A stretch of DNA of 64,000 nucleotides from Pseudomonas coleopterorum (lineage in GTDB: Bacteria; Pseudomonadota; Gammaproteobacteria; Pseudomonadales; Pseudomonadaceae): the NCBI RefSeq assembly GCF_900105555.1, contig NZ_FNTZ01000001.1, positions 3,785,501 to 3,849,500 on the forward strand, written 5' to 3'. This document shows, one piece after another, positions 45,676 through 55,123 of the stretch. A model generated the notes under the pieces. The model saw only the letters and a program-made list of their open reading frames with translations. It was not told where the DNA came from and searched no databases. The translations under genes and the position numbers were made by a program. How positions within the stretch are numbered: the stretch's first letter is position 1; the number at the start of each line of letters is the position of its first letter.

Positions 45676-46577
45676 TGAAGCATACGATCATCAGCGGGCT
45701 GGCAATGGCCGCCCTGATTTCACACGGCGCCGCGCAAGCACGTCCGGACCCGCAGCAGCCCATGGTGGCCCCGGTGCTGGAACGGCCCGACACTGGCTAT
45801 GGGTTCACCACCCGACCCCTGGACTCGGCGGACGGGCAGCGGCATTACCGGCTGTACATCGGCCGCCCGGACCAGCCCGCCCCGGCCGCTGGCTACCCGG
45901 TGGTGTACCTGCTCGATGGCAATGCTGCCGTGGGTTCATTGGACCAGACACTGCTACGGCGCTTGAACGAAGGCGCGGACGCACCGCTGATCGTGGCCAT
46001 CGGCTCGACCACGCCGCTGCGTATCGACCGACCGGCGCGAACCTTCGATTACACGCCTCAAGTGACCGGCGACACGCAGATCGATGCGCCCTCCGGGTTG
46101 CCCAGCGGCGGCGCCGATCAGTTTCTCGATCTGCTGGATCAGCGAATCAAACCGCTGGTGGAGCACGCCGTACCGGTGGATGTGAAACGGCAAACATTGT
46201 GGGGGCATTCCTATGGCGGATTGCTGGTGCTGCATGCCCTGCTGACCCGGCCTGGGGCGTTTCAGCATTACGCTGCGGCCAGTCCTTCGCTGTGGTGGGA
46301 AAACGGTGCGGTGCTCGAGCCGTTGGACGGCTTGGCGGACCAAGTGGGCCAGAACAAGGTGGGGTTGACGTTGATGCGGGGTGACGCCGAGGCAGCCGGA
46401 CCGGGTGGGCCGGCGCGCTCGACGCAGGCGCCGGGGGTGGCCATGGAGCGGTTGTTGAAGGGTGTTAGCGGCGTGCCCGGTTTGCGCGTTGATTACCACG
46501 TGTTTCCCGGGCTGGGGCATGGGCCGATGTTGCCTGCCTCCCTTCATTACATTCTGGAAAACCGCGTGTACCGTTGA
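45675..46577 (+). CDS. pfeE: periplasmic ferric-enterobactin esterase PfeE (IroE-like)
   Basis: A 300-residue alpha/beta hydrolase with a signal peptide (1-22, ending AAQARP). The catalytic serine is in WGHSYGG (about 177) and the His in LGHGP near the end; VYLLDGNAA is the oxyanion region. It hydrolyses enterobactin in the periplasm to release iron. ATG overlaps the pfeA stop (TGATG), so the receptor and esterase are coupled. Confidence 0.92.
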   Translation: MKHTIISGLAMAALISHGAAQARPDPQQPMVAPVLERPDTGYGFTTRPLDSADGQRHYRLYIGRPDQPAPAAGYPVVYLLDGNAAVGSLDQTLLRRLNEGADAPLIVAIGSTTPLRIDRPARTFDYTPQVTGDTQIDAPSGLPSGGADQFLDLLDQRIKPLVEHAVPVDVKRQTLWGHSYGGLLVLHALLTRPGAFQHYAAASPSLWWENGAVLEPLDGLADQVGQNKVGLTLMRGDAEAAGPGGPARSTQAPGVAMERLLKGVSGVPGLRVDYHVFPGLGHGPMLPASLHYILENRVYR

Positions 46578-46645
46578 CGCGGCTTGCGCCGCTGCTACAG
46601 GGGATTGGCGCTTTTCTGTAGCAGCGGCGCAAGCCGCGTCCGGTC
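46578..46645. repeat. inverted pair of REP palindromes (type CTGTAGCAGCGGCGC)
   Basis: A minus copy (46579-46600) and a plus copy (46617-46642) face each other across about 16 bases. The array begins at the base after the pfeE stop. Confidence 0.85.
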
Positions 46646-46683
46646 GCACCGCGCGGCTTCGACCAAACCGCGTCGCGAACGGA

Positions 46684-47109
46684 TCACGCCAATTCGAACA
46701 GCACCTCCTGTGCCCCTTCCCACAACGTCTTCACGCCCAGGGCTCGAAGGTTTTCCTTGCCCTGCACGATGGTCAGGAAATGGTTGCCGGCCAACTGCCC
46801 CATCTTGCTGGCGAAACAGCACGAGCCGTAGGCCAGCAGGATTTCCGTTTCGCTGTACGGCCCCGGATAAAACAGCACGTCCCCTACCGACGGGTGACTG
46901 GTGTGGTTCTCGAAGCCTACCGGCGCATCGCCTCGCAGCAACTGAAATTCACCCAACGGCACCCAGCACGCCTCACCGCTCCAGCGTACGTGGATGATTT
47001 TCTGCCGATAGGGCAGCAGCTTGAGAAACGCCTCCACCGTCTGCGGTGCGTCGGGGTGGGTTTCGGCCAAGAATTCATAGCCGCCGGAGGTGATCTTGAT
47101 GCTGGGCAT
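46684..47109 (-). CDS. DUF3830 protein
   Basis: A 141-residue protein with beta-rich cyclophilin-like sequence (VEAFLKLLPYRQKIIHVRWSG, VGDVLFYPGPYSETEILLAYG). No signal peptide. DUF3830 proteins are uncharacterised; some sit in catabolic operons. Divergent from the DUF1780 gene. Confidence 0.75.
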   Translation of the reverse strand: MPSIKITSGGYEFLAETHPDAPQTVEAFLKLLPYRQKIIHVRWSGEACWVPLGEFQLLRGDAPVGFENHTSHPSVGDVLFYPGPYSETEILLAYGSCCFASKMGQLAGNHFLTIVQGKENLRALGVKTLWEGAQEVLFELA

Positions 47110-47209
47110 GGTGCAGCTCCTGGGAAAATCCCATCCTTACCCATTGCCCGGCGATTTTGAAGCGTTGGCCATTATTCTTTTCGTCGCACAGGCGGGCTAA
47201 GCTAGGGCC

Positions 47210-47839
47210 ATGGATGACTCCGACTACCTGCGTTTGCTCACCAGCCAGGCCGAGCAAGCCAACGCCTTTCTGTCCAATGCGCGCAAATGGGAGCGCGAGC
47301 GTTGGGTGTGCGAGCGCCTTTTGCAGGGTCTGAACATCACCTACCGCGACGACGAGTTCACCCCTGCCGGCCAGGAGCCGCCGGACGTGCTGTTTCGCGA
47401 CGCCAGTTTCGAAGTGTTTTTCGTACTCGATGAAGGTCGCCGACTCAATGATGAATGGCGTGAAGAGCTGCAACGCCGCCGCAGCGCCTTCTCCCTCAGC
47501 CAACTGGTGCGCCGCGAAGCTCGGCCCAAGCGCATTCGTGCGCCAGAGCTGCTGCAACGGCTCGCCCCGACCCTGCGCAAGAAAGCCCACAACTATCGCG
47601 AACGCGGCCTGGACCTGGGCGAGCTGGACATCATTGCCTTTGCCAGCCTCAAGCGCGAAACCCTGGACCTTAACAGCCATTTTCCGCCGCCTACCGAATT
47701 TCTCCGCCAGGGCTGGCGCTCGCTGTCGCTGGTCGGACCGACCTTCGCGCGGGTCTTGTTCGCCCATCCGGATGCGCCGGATTTTCTGCGCAACAACCTG
47801 GGCCGCAGCATCGTTTTCGATGTCGGCATCAGTTTGTGA
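47210..47839 (+). CDS. DUF1780 protein, possible nuclease fold
   Basis: A 209-residue protein that matches Pseudomonas DUF1780 proteins found near yacG and ndh. The central FEVFFVLDEGRRLNDEW stretch and preceding DVLF segment are reminiscent of a PD-(D/E)xK nuclease core, but I cannot show activity. It is a genus-level conserved gene; the pfe module separates it from yacG here. Confidence 0.72.
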   Translation: MDDSDYLRLLTSQAEQANAFLSNARKWERERWVCERLLQGLNITYRDDEFTPAGQEPPDVLFRDASFEVFFVLDEGRRLNDEWREELQRRRSAFSLSQLVRREARPKRIRAPELLQRLAPTLRKKAHNYRERGLDLGELDIIAFASLKRETLDLNSHFPPPTEFLRQGWRSLSLVGPTFARVLFAHPDAPDFLRNNLGRSIVFDVGISL

Positions 47840-48168
47840 CAACCGCCATTTATCAGCCATGGCGTATCCGCAGCGGCGATGATACAAAGCGTCATCGTCC
47901 GTACCGACTGTCAGGAACCCTGTAGCCTTGCCAGCGTCTGAAACGTCTACCTGTTCATGGTTCCAAGCCCTGCCACGTGAACCGCGCCCTATGGGTCGGC
48001 GATTGTCTGTGTGCTTGTCGGCAGCAAGTCGAGCGTCCGCTCCTTGCCTCGATAACCGCCGTCGCAGGGCCCGCGGAACCGTCTGCCTGAAGGTGTGGAG
48101 CTATGAGCTGCCTTGCGCTCGCCCCCCTCGCAGACCCAACGAATTCCTTAACCTTATGAGAGCTTTCC
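47840..48168 (+). other. intergenic region and ndh leader, no gene seen
   Basis: These 329 bases contain an open frame from 47928 that runs into ndh out of frame and has no ribosome site, so I do not call it. No clear promoter box, terminator or repeat stands out. ndh's ribosome site is GAGAG at about 48158-48162. Confidence 0.6.
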
Positions 48169-49470
48169 ATGACACATCGCATCGTTATCGTCGGCGGCGG
48201 CGCCGGCGGCCTGGAACTGGCCACCAGCCTGGGCAAGACCTTGGGCAAGCGCGGCACGGCCAGCATCACGCTGGTGGACGCCAACCTGACCCATATCTGG
48301 AAACCGCTGCTGCATGAAGTGGCAGCCGGTTCGCTGAATTCGTCAGAAGACGAGCTCAACTACGTTGCCCAGGCCAAGTGGAACCATTTCGAGTTCCAGC
48401 TGGGTCGCATGAGTGGCCTGGACCGGGCGGCCAAGCAGATCCAGCTGAGCGCTACCCTGGATCCGGAAACCGGTCTGGAGCTGGTGCCGGCGCGCAGCAT
48501 TGGCTACGACACGTTGGTGATCGCCGTGGGCAGCACTACCAATGACTTCGGTACCCAGGGTGCAGCCGAGCATTGTCTGTTTCTGGACACGCGCAAGCAG
48601 GCCGAGCGCTTCCATCAGCAGTTGCTCAACCACTACCTGCGTGCGCACGCCGGACACGATGAAAGCCGCGCGCAGATCAGCGTGGCCATCGTCGGTGCCG
48701 GTGCCACAGGGGTCGAGCTGGCGGCCGAGTTGCACAATGCGGCCAAGGAACTGGCGGCCTATGGTCTGGGCCGCATCGCGCCCGAGAACATGCGCATCAC
48801 CTTGATCGAAGCCGGTCCACGGGTGTTGCCGGCGCTGCCGGAGCGTATCGGCCAACCAGTGCACCAGACTCTGGAAAAACTGGGCGTGACGGTGCTGACC
48901 AATGCCGCCGTGAGCGAAGTGACTGCCGAAAGCCTGCTGACCAGCAGTGGACAGGTCATTCCTGCCAGCCTGAAGGTGTGGGCGGCGGGCATTCGGGCGC
49001 CGGGTTTCCTCAAGGACATCGATGGCCTGGAGACCAACCGCATCAATCAGCTGGTGGTGCGCCCGACCTTGCAGACCACTCACGACGACGACATCTTCGC
49101 GTTCGGCGACTGCGCGGCGTGCCCTCAGCCGGGTACCGATCGCAACGTACCGCCGCGCGCTCAGGCCGCCCACCAGCAGGCTTCGTTGCTGGCCAAGTCT
49201 CTGAAGCTGCGTATCGAGGGCAAGGCCCTGCCGGAGTACACCTACAAGGACTACGGCTCGCTGATTTCGCTCTCGCACTTTTCGGCGGTGGGCAATCTGA
49301 TGGGTAACCTGACCGGCAGCGTGATGCTGGAAGGTTGGCTGGCACGCATGTTCTACGTGTCGCTGTACCGGATGCACCAGGCGGCGCTGTATGGCCTGTT
49401 CCGTACCGGCATGTTGATGCTGGGCAGCCGTATCGGACGTGGCACTGAGCCGCGATTGAAGTTGCATTGA
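48169..49470 (+). CDS. ndh: type II NADH:quinone oxidoreductase
   Basis: A 433-residue single-subunit, non-proton-pumping dehydrogenase at the inner membrane. Two Rossmann motifs are visible, IVGGGAGGLELATSLG (FAD) and IVGAGATGVELAAEL (NADH), plus the FAD-binding FAFGDCAACPQ. The C-terminal amphipathic region (ARMFYVSLYRMHQAALYG) anchors it to the membrane. Confidence 0.95.
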   Translation: MTHRIVIVGGGAGGLELATSLGKTLGKRGTASITLVDANLTHIWKPLLHEVAAGSLNSSEDELNYVAQAKWNHFEFQLGRMSGLDRAAKQIQLSATLDPETGLELVPARSIGYDTLVIAVGSTTNDFGTQGAAEHCLFLDTRKQAERFHQQLLNHYLRAHAGHDESRAQISVAIVGAGATGVELAAELHNAAKELAAYGLGRIAPENMRITLIEAGPRVLPALPERIGQPVHQTLEKLGVTVLTNAAVSEVTAESLLTSSGQVIPASLKVWAAGIRAPGFLKDIDGLETNRINQLVVRPTLQTTHDDDIFAFGDCAACPQPGTDRNVPPRAQAAHQQASLLAKSLKLRIEGKALPEYTYKDYGSLISLSHFSAVGNLMGNLTGSVMLEGWLARMFYVSLYRMHQAALYGLFRTGMLMLGSRIGRGTEPRLKLH

Positions 49471-49507
49471 TGGAGGATCGGCCGCGTTACTTGTGACGTG
49501 ACGCGGT

Positions 49508-49606
49508 GATGCCGGACGCGGCTTGCACCGCTGCTACAGGGGCGTGCGAGCTGCGTCACCGGCGACGCGGTGGGGCCGGACGCGGCTTGCGCCGCTGCTA
49601 CAGGGG
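49508..49606. repeat. two REP palindromes (type CTGTAGCAGCGGCGC), same orientation
   Basis: Minus-type copies at about 49513-49540 and 49575-49604, the first with one substitution in its palindrome (CTTGCACCGC). They lie between ndh and the convergent tRNA operon. Confidence 0.82.
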
Positions 49607-49627
49607 GTGGCGCATTGAATTGGGAAC

Positions 49628-49656
49628 AAAAAAAAGGCGCCTATGACAGGCGCCTT
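49628..49656 (-). terminator. terminator of the tRNA operon
   Basis: On the minus strand GGCGCCT pairs with AGGCGCC over a five-base loop, followed by eight T. It ends the tRNA transcript. On the plus strand the same stem is followed by TTTCTT and could also serve ndh. Confidence 0.9.
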
Positions 49657-49666
49657 TCTTCGAATA

Positions 49667-49743
49667 TGGTCGGGGTAAGGGGATTCGAACTCCTGACATC
49701 CTGCTCCCAAAGCAGGCGCGCTACCGGACTGCGCTATACCCCG
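49667..49743 (-). tRNA. tRNA-Pro (anticodon TGG), copy 1
   Basis: Acceptor CGGGGTA/TACCCCG, anticodon loop TTTGGGA, T-arm AGGAGTTCGAATCCCCT, CCA encoded. Identical to the copy at 49922-49998. Confidence 0.97.
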
Positions 49744-49748
49744 GTACA

Positions 49749-49775
49749 AAAAAGGCACCCCGGAAGGCGCCTTTT
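49749..49775 (-). terminator. terminator-like hairpin between tRNA-Lys and tRNA-Pro
   Basis: On the minus strand GGCGCC pairs with GGTGCC (one G-T) and six T follow. It sits inside the tRNA operon and may give partial termination or a processing signal. Confidence 0.6.
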
Positions 49776-49840
49776 CTGCTGCCCACCGGTGTTAATCGGT
49801 GGGGCTTTTAAGATTCGACCCGGCGAACCGGAATCAAAAA

Positions 49841-49916
49841 TGGTGGGTCGTGTGGGATTCGAACCTACGACCAATTGGTTAAAAGCCAACTGCTCTACCA
49901 ACTGAGCTAACGACCC
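49841..49916 (-). tRNA. tRNA-Lys (anticodon TTT)
   Basis: Acceptor GGGTCGT/ACGACCC, anticodon loop CTTTTAA, T-arm GTAGGTTCGAATCCCAC, CCA encoded. Confidence 0.97.
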
Positions 49917-49921
49917 AAATA

Positions 49922-49998
49922 TGGTCGGGGTAAGGGGATTCGAACTCCTGACATCCTGCTCCCAAAGCAGGCGCGCTACCGGACTGCGCTATACCCCG
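49922..49998 (-). tRNA. tRNA-Pro (anticodon TGG), copy 2
   Basis: Identical base for base to the copy at 49667-49743, with the flanking ATATGG also shared. A recent local duplication. Confidence 0.97.
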
Positions 49999-50008
49999 AT
50001 ATGAAATT

Positions 50009-50084
50009 TGGCTCCGTGACCAGGACTCGAACCTGGGACCCAATGATTAACAGTCATTTGCTCTACCGACTGAGCTATCACGGA
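50009..50084 (-). tRNA. tRNA-Asn (anticodon GTT)
   Basis: Acceptor TCCGTGA/TCACGGA, anticodon loop CTGTTAA, T-arm CCAGGTTCGAGTCCTGG, CCA encoded. First gene of the minus-strand tRNA operon. Confidence 0.97.
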
Positions 50085-50214
50085 ACTATCAATTTCAGAA
50101 CATCTACAGCAATTTCAGTACATCTACATCTGCTACAGCTTCAAGCCTGTATCACTACCGCCTTGAACTCTTCGACCTGTTCGCATCGCTGCGTTCATGT
50201 CTCTGAGGCGCGCT

Positions 50215-50242
50215 ATTCTACAATCTTCAAAACCCCTGTCAA
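50215..50242 (-). promoter_or_regulatory. sigma-70 promoter of the tRNA operon
   Basis: On the minus strand TTGACA, 16 bases, TAGAAT, then a GC-rich discriminator (GCGCGCC) typical of stringently controlled stable-RNA promoters. About 130 bases separate it from tRNA-Asn; that leader holds nothing else I recognise. Confidence 0.85.
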
Positions 50243-50390
50243 CCCTTTAAATTGCTTTCAAGACACTGATTTGCAACTTTTTTTCAGAACCGGGTGAAGC
50301 GTTTGGTTCTGCGGGATGACCGACAGCGGGGCGCACTTTACAAGCCTTGAAACGAAAATGCAACGGGAAATCAAAGAGGTGTGTCATGTC

Positions 50391-50483
50391 GGGCCTCTTC
50401 GCGGGCAGAGCCCGCTCCCACAGGTATGCAACGTTCCTGTGGGAGCGGGGCGGGCGGCGAGCCCTCTGCCCGCGAAGAGGGCC
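50391..50483. repeat. inverted pair of REP palindromes (type CCTGTGGGAGCGGGC)
   Basis: A minus copy (50391-50423) and a plus copy (50436-50483) face each other. The plus copy carries about 15 extra GC-rich bases in its loop. They lie between clpB and the tRNA promoter. Confidence 0.85.
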
Positions 50484-50500
50484 TCACTGACCCTCATCAA

Positions 50501-53065
50501 TCAAGCAAACACAATCTCATCATCCACTACCGACGCCTGCACTGAGGTCCCCGGCAGGAATTTGCCCGAGAGGATCAACTGCGCCAGCGGGTTCTCGATC
50601 CAGCGCTGGATCGCGCGCTTCAGCGGACGCGCGCCGTACACCGGGTCGTAGCCTACCGCGATCAGCTTATCCAGCGCCTCGTCGCTCAGCTCCAGGCTCA
50701 AATCGCGCTCGGCCAGACGGCTGCGCAAGCGGGCCAATTGGATCTGCGTGATCCCGGCAATCTGATCGCGCGCCAGCGGTTCGAAGATCACCACCTCGTC
50801 GATCCGGTTGACGAACTCCGGACGGAAATGGCTGGTCACTGCATCCATGACCGCTGCGCGTTGCGCCTCGCGGTCGCCGACCAGCTCCTGGATGCGCGCC
50901 GACCCCAGGTTCGAGGTCATCACGATCACCGTATTGCGGAAGTCGACGGTGCGGCCATGACTGTCGGTCAAACGTCCATCCTCGAGCACCTGCAGGAGAA
51001 TGTTGAACACGTCCGGGTGCGCTTTCTCCACTTCGTCCAAGAGCAACACCGAGTACGGCTTGCGACGAACCGCTTCGGTCAGATAGCCGCCTTCTTCATA
51101 ACCCACGTACCCGGGCGGCGCGCCGATCAGGCGGGCCACCGAATGCTTCTCCATGAACTCCGACATGTCGATGCGCACCATTGCCTCCTCGGTATCGAAG
51201 AGGAACTCGGCCAGCGCCTTGCACAGCTCGGTCTTGCCCACGCCGGTGGGGCCGAGGAACATGAACGAGCCGCTCGGACGGTTCGGGTCGGACAGGCCGG
51301 CACGCGAACGGCGTACCGCATTCGACACGGCCACCACGGCCTCTTCCTGGCCGATCACGCGTTGATGCAACAGGCTTTCCATCTTCAGCAGCTTGTCGCG
51401 CTCGCCTTCGAGCATTTTCGACACCGGAATCCCGGTCCACTTCGATACTACTTCGGCGATTTCTTCTTCGGTGACCTTGCTGCGCAGCAACTGGTTGTCG
51501 CTTTTGCCATGTTGGTCGACCATCTGCAGGCTGCGCTCCAGATCGGGGATCACCCCGTACTGCAGTTCGGCCATGCGGCTCAGGTCGCCACGCCGACGCG
51601 CGGTTTCCAGCTCCTGACGGGACTGCTCGATCTTCTGCTGAATCTGCGCGGAGCCCTGCACTTCGGCTTTTTCCGACGTCCAGATCTCTTCCAGGTCGGC
51701 GTATTCGCGTTCCAGCCGGGCAATTTCTTCGGTCAGTTTTTCCAGACGCTTGATCGCGGCTTCGTCGTCTTCCTTCTTCAGGGCTTGAGACTCGACCTTG
51801 AGCTGGATCAGGCGACGCTCCAAGCGGTCCAGGACCTCGGGCTTGGAGTCGATTTCCATGCGGATACGGCTGGCCGCTTCGTCGATCAAGTCGATGGCCT
51901 TGTCGGGCAGCTGGCGATCGGTGATGTAGCGATGGCTCAGCTTGGCGGCCGCAATGATCGCGCCATCGGTGATCGCCACCTTGTGGTGAACCTCATAGCG
52001 CTCCTTGAGGCCACGCAGGATGGCGATGGTGTCTTCCTCGCTTGGCTCATCGACGAGCACCTTCTGGAAGCGCCGCTCCAGCGCTGCGTCTTTCTCGATG
52101 TACTGGCGGTACTCGTTGAGCGTGGTGGCGCCTACGCAGTGCAGTTCGCCTCGGGCCAGCGCCGGCTTGAGCATGTTGCCAGCGTCCATGGAGCCCTCGC
52201 CTTTGCCGGCGCCGACCATGGTGTGCAGTTCGTCAATGAACAGAATGATCTGCCCTTCCTGCTTGGACAGTTCATTGAGCAGCGACTTCAGGCGTTCCTC
52301 GAATTCACCGCGGAACTTGGCGCCAGCAATCAGCGCGCCCATGTCCAGGCTGAGCAGGCGTTTGCCACGCAGGCCATCGGGCACTTCGCCATTGATGATG
52401 CGCTGGGCCAGGCCCTCGGCGATGGCGGTCTTGCCCACGCCGGGTTCGCCGATCAGCACCGGGTTGTTCTTGGTGCGACGCTGCAGCACCTGGATGGTCC
52501 GACGGATCTCGTCGTCACGGCCGATCACTGGGTCGAGCTTGCCCTCCTCGGCGCGCTTGGTCAGGTCGACGGTGTATTTCTCCAGCGCCTTGCGCGACTC
52601 CTCGGCGTTGGGGTCGTTGACCGCCTCGCCGCCACGCAGGTTGCTGATGGCATTTTCCAGAGCCTTCTTGCTGACGCCCTGCCCCAACAGCAGTTTGCCG
52701 AGCTTGCTGTTGTCGTCCATGGCGGCCAGCAAGACCAGCTCGCTGGAGATGAATTGATCACCCTTCTGCTGCGCCAGCCGGTCGGCCTGATTGAGCAGGC
52801 GTGCCAGATCCTGGGACATGTTGACGTCGCCGGTCGGGTTCTGGATTTTCGGCAATTGGTCGAGCTCTTTGCTCAACGCCTTGCGCAGGCTGTTGACGTC
52901 GAAACCGACCTGCATCAGCAACGGACGAATCGAGCCGCCCTGCTGGTCAAGTTGCGCCTGCATCAGGTGCGCGGGCTCGATGGCAGGATGGTCCATGCCA
53001 ACGGCCAGGGATTGTGCGTCGGATAACGCGAGTTGAAGCTTGCTGGTCAAACGGTCAATACGCAT
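50501..53065 (-). CDS. clpB: ATP-dependent disaggregase ClpB
   Basis: A hexameric chaperone that, with DnaK, dissolves protein aggregates after heat. The 854 residues show the N-domain (1-145), NBD1 with Walker [15 protein letters not shown], the coiled-coil M-domain (about 395-525) and NBD2 with [21 protein letters not shown] seven bases upstream of ATG. Behind a sigma-32 promoter. Confidence 0.97.
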   Translation of the reverse strand: MRIDRLTSKLQLALSDAQSLAVGMDHPAIEPAHLMQAQLDQQGGSIRPLLMQVGFDVNSLRKALSKELDQLPKIQNPTGDVNMSQDLARLLNQADRLAQQKGDQFISSELVLLAAMDDNSKLGKLLLGQGVSKKALENAISNLRGGEAVNDPNAEESRKALEKYTVDLTKRAEEGKLDPVIGRDDEIRRTIQVLQRRTKNNPVLIGEPGVGKTAIAEGLAQRIINGEVPDGLRGKRLLSLDMGALIAGAKFRGEFEERLKSLLNELSKQEGQIILFIDELHTMVGAGKGEGSMDAGNMLKPALARGELHCVGATTLNEYRQYIEKDAALERRFQKVLVDEPSEEDTIAILRGLKERYEVHHKVAITDGAIIAAAKLSHRYITDRQLPDKAIDLIDEAASRIRMEIDSKPEVLDRLERRLIQLKVESQALKKEDDEAAIKRLEKLTEEIARLEREYADLEEIWTSEKAEVQGSAQIQQKIEQSRQELETARRRGDLSRMAELQYGVIPDLERSLQMVDQHGKSDNQLLRSKVTEEEIAEVVSKWTGIPVSKMLEGERDKLLKMESLLHQRVIGQEEAVVAVSNAVRRSRAGLSDPNRPSGSFMFLGPTGVGKTELCKALAEFLFDTEEAMVRIDMSEFMEKHSVARLIGAPPGYVGYEEGGYLTEAVRRKPYSVLLLDEVEKAHPDVFNILLQVLEDGRLTDSHGRTVDFRNTVIVMTSNLGSARIQELVGDREAQRAAVMDAVTSHFRPEFVNRIDEVVIFEPLARDQIAGITQIQLARLRSRLAERDLSLELSDEALDKLIAVGYDPVYGARPLKRAIQRWIENPLAQLILSGKFLPGTSVQASVVDDEIVFA

Positions 53066-53140
53066 GAGTCACCTTCCTGAAAGGGGCAGGCCGGAGCGAT
53101 GGACACACCTGATGAAGAAAACCTGCCGGGGATGACAGTT

Positions 53141-53168
53141 AGATGGGGGGTAATGGGGAAGATTCAAG
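53141..53168 (-). promoter_or_regulatory. heat-shock (sigma-32) promoter of clpB
   Basis: On the minus strand CTTGAAT, 13 bases, CCCCATCT, an almost perfect match to CTTGAAA-N11-16-CCCCATNT. The transcript would have a leader of about 70 bases. Confidence 0.88.
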
Positions 53169-53208
53169 GATGGGAGTTGTAGGTCTGGGTAGGTTGTGTC
53201 AGTGCTGG

Positions 53209-53244
53209 CCCCTTCGCCGCCTATCGCGCAAGCCCGCTCCCACA
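53209..53244. repeat. degenerate REP (type CCTGTGGGAGCGGGC)
   Basis: CCTTCGCCGCCTATCGCGC followed by AAGCCCGCTCCCACA keeps the outer end but has lost the inner palindrome. Between clpB and pgeF. Confidence 0.6.
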
Positions 53245-53276
53245 CTGGGCTCGCTGAGGGGCCATCAGCTGCGACG

Positions 53277-54014
53277 CTAGGGTTCCAGCCACACCAGTGA
53301 AGCGAAGCGCCCGGTGACCTGCGCGCGGCGATAGGAAAAGAAGCGCTCGTCTTCCACGGTGCACAATCCCCCGCCATACACCGCCGTCACTCCGACCGCC
53401 GCCAGGCGAATCCGCGCCAAGGCATAGATGTCGGCCAAAAACTTGCCAGGCACGGCACCCGGCGCGAATGCATCGCCAGCATGCGGATGGATCGACATGA
53501 AGGCCTCACGCACCTCGCCGCCGACTTCGAAGCGCCGTGGACCGATGGCCGGACCGAGCCAGGCCATGACCTGCTCGGGCGGATCGCGGAACGTCTGCAC
53601 TGTCGCTTCCAGAACGCCGGCCGCCAGCCCGCGCCAACCGGCATGAGCGGCGGCGACCTGGGTCCCGGCGCGATTGCAGAACAGCGCAGGCAAGCAGTCG
53701 GCGGTCATCGATGTGCAGGCGATCCCCGGCGTAGCGGTCCAGCTCCCGTCGGCTTCCAGCACGCGGCTGGGGTCGGCTTCGACCACCCGCACCCCGTGCA
53801 CCTGGTTCAGCCAGGCGGGCAGGATGCCGAAGTGAGCGGTCAGACGCAGGCGGTTCTGCACCACGCAATGAGGATCGTCGCCCACGTGTGCGCCCAGGTT
53901 CAGGCTGTCATACGGCGCCGGGCTGACGCCGCCTTCGCGGGTGGTCACGCAGGCCCTGACCGAAGCCGGGGCTGGCCAGTCGGGAAGCAACAGGCCCTGC
54001 GCGAAAGTGGTCAC
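53277..54014 (-). CDS. pgeF: laccase-domain protein PgeF (YfiH), peptidoglycan editing factor
   Basis: A 245-residue protein. Metal ligands of the family are visible: His in NQVHGVRVV, Cys in TADCLPALF and His in AAAHAGWRG. In E. coli PgeF removes wrongly inserted L-Ser from muropeptide precursors. Its ATG overlaps the rluD stop (ATGA). Confidence 0.92.
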   Translation of the reverse strand: MTTFAQGLLLPDWPAPASVRACVTTREGGVSPAPYDSLNLGAHVGDDPHCVVQNRLRLTAHFGILPAWLNQVHGVRVVEADPSRVLEADGSWTATPGIACTSMTADCLPALFCNRAGTQVAAAHAGWRGLAAGVLEATVQTFRDPPEQVMAWLGPAIGPRRFEVGGEVREAFMSIHPHAGDAFAPGAVPGKFLADIYALARIRLAAVGVTAVYGGGLCTVEDERFFSYRRAQVTGRFASLVWLEP

Positions 54015-54973
54015 CCGATGAAGGCCTCGCGATCCTGCTTGAGCAGCGACAGCAGCCAGACGAAGTCGTCGGGCAATGGCGATTCCCAGCCCATGCGCTC
54101 ACCGGTCGTCGGATGGTCGAGCTCCAGGAAACGGGCGTGCAGGGCCTGGCGCGGAAAGGTTTTCAGTGCATCGACCATGGTCGCGCTGGCCGCGGGCGGA
54201 ATACGGAAGCGGCCGCCGTAGGCCTGGTCACCCACCAGGGGAAAGTTGATGTGCGACATGTGCACGCGAATCTGATGGGTCCGGCCGGTTTCCAGCTTGA
54301 CCCGCACGTGAGTGTGGGAGCGGAAGCGTTCGAGCACGCGGTAATGGCTGACGGCCTGCTTGCCGCCTTCCATCACGGCCATGCGCTGGCGCTGCTGACC
54401 GTGCCGACCGATCGGCGCGTTGATCTTGCCACCGGCGGTGACCACGCCGATGACGATGCACTCATAGATGCGGCTCACCGAACGGCTCTGCAGCTGGGAC
54501 ACCAACTGGGTCTGCGCCTGAATGGTCTTGGCCACCACCATCAGACCGGTGGTGTCCTTGTCCAGACGGTGAACGATGCCGGCGCGCGGTACGTTGATGA
54601 TGTCCGGCACATGGTGCAGCAGGGCATTGAGCAGGGTGCCGTCGGCGTGACCCGCGGCCGGGTGGACCACCAGGCCCGCCGGCTTGTTGATGACAAGGAT
54701 CTGGTCGTCTTCGTAGACGATGTCCAGGTCGATGTCCTGAGCCACCCATTCACCCTGGGCTTCCTGCTCGGCATTGAGCTCGAGCAGGGCACCGCCATGC
54801 ACGGTATCGCGCGGACGCAGAACGTCCCCGTCCACGGTCAGGCGGCCCTCTTTTATCCAGGCGGAAAGGCGCGAGCGCGAGTGCTCTGCGAATAGTTGGG
54901 CGGCGACTTGGTCGAGGCGTTGTCCGCCCAAATCGGACGGTACCTCTGCGCGAAGTTGTATGATCTCGGACAT
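54011..54973 (-). CDS. rluD: 23S rRNA pseudouridine(1911/1915/1917) synthase
   Basis: Modifies helix 69 of 23S rRNA, important for ribosome assembly. The 320 residues have an N-terminal S4 RNA-binding domain (about 15-75) and the RluA-type catalytic domain with the active Asp in IVHRLDKDTTGLMVVAK (about 140). I start at ATG 54973 (MSEIIQLRAEV), the conserved N-terminus; the longer frame upstream runs into the bamD promoter region. Divergent from bamD, upstream of pgeF, the conserved Gram-negative order. Confidence 0.94.
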   Translation of the reverse strand: MSEIIQLRAEVPSDLGGQRLDQVAAQLFAEHSRSRLSAWIKEGRLTVDGDVLRPRDTVHGGALLELNAEQEAQGEWVAQDIDLDIVYEDDQILVINKPAGLVVHPAAGHADGTLLNALLHHVPDIINVPRAGIVHRLDKDTTGLMVVAKTIQAQTQLVSQLQSRSVSRIYECIVIGVVTAGGKINAPIGRHGQQRQRMAVMEGGKQAVSHYRVLERFRSHTHVRVKLETGRTHQIRVHMSHINFPLVGDQAYGGRFRIPPAASATMVDALKTFPRQALHARFLELDHPTTGERMGWESPLPDDFVWLLSLLKQDREAFIG

Positions 54974-55123
54974 GCTCGGACTAGGCGGCGGCACAGCCTT
55001 TGGTTTCGGCTGCACGCTTGTGGTTAAATACGGCGTCTTTTGCCCCGGGGGTTCCACGGGGTGCTCATCATAACAGGACGGCCACGCCCGAGACAGCGGC
55101 CGTTTATAGGGACGCTAGCCGCC

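Noticed and set aside
47928..48317. 129-codon open frame ahead of ndh
   Set aside because: It overlaps the start of ndh in another frame, is Arg/Pro/Ser-rich without pattern and lacks a ribosome site.
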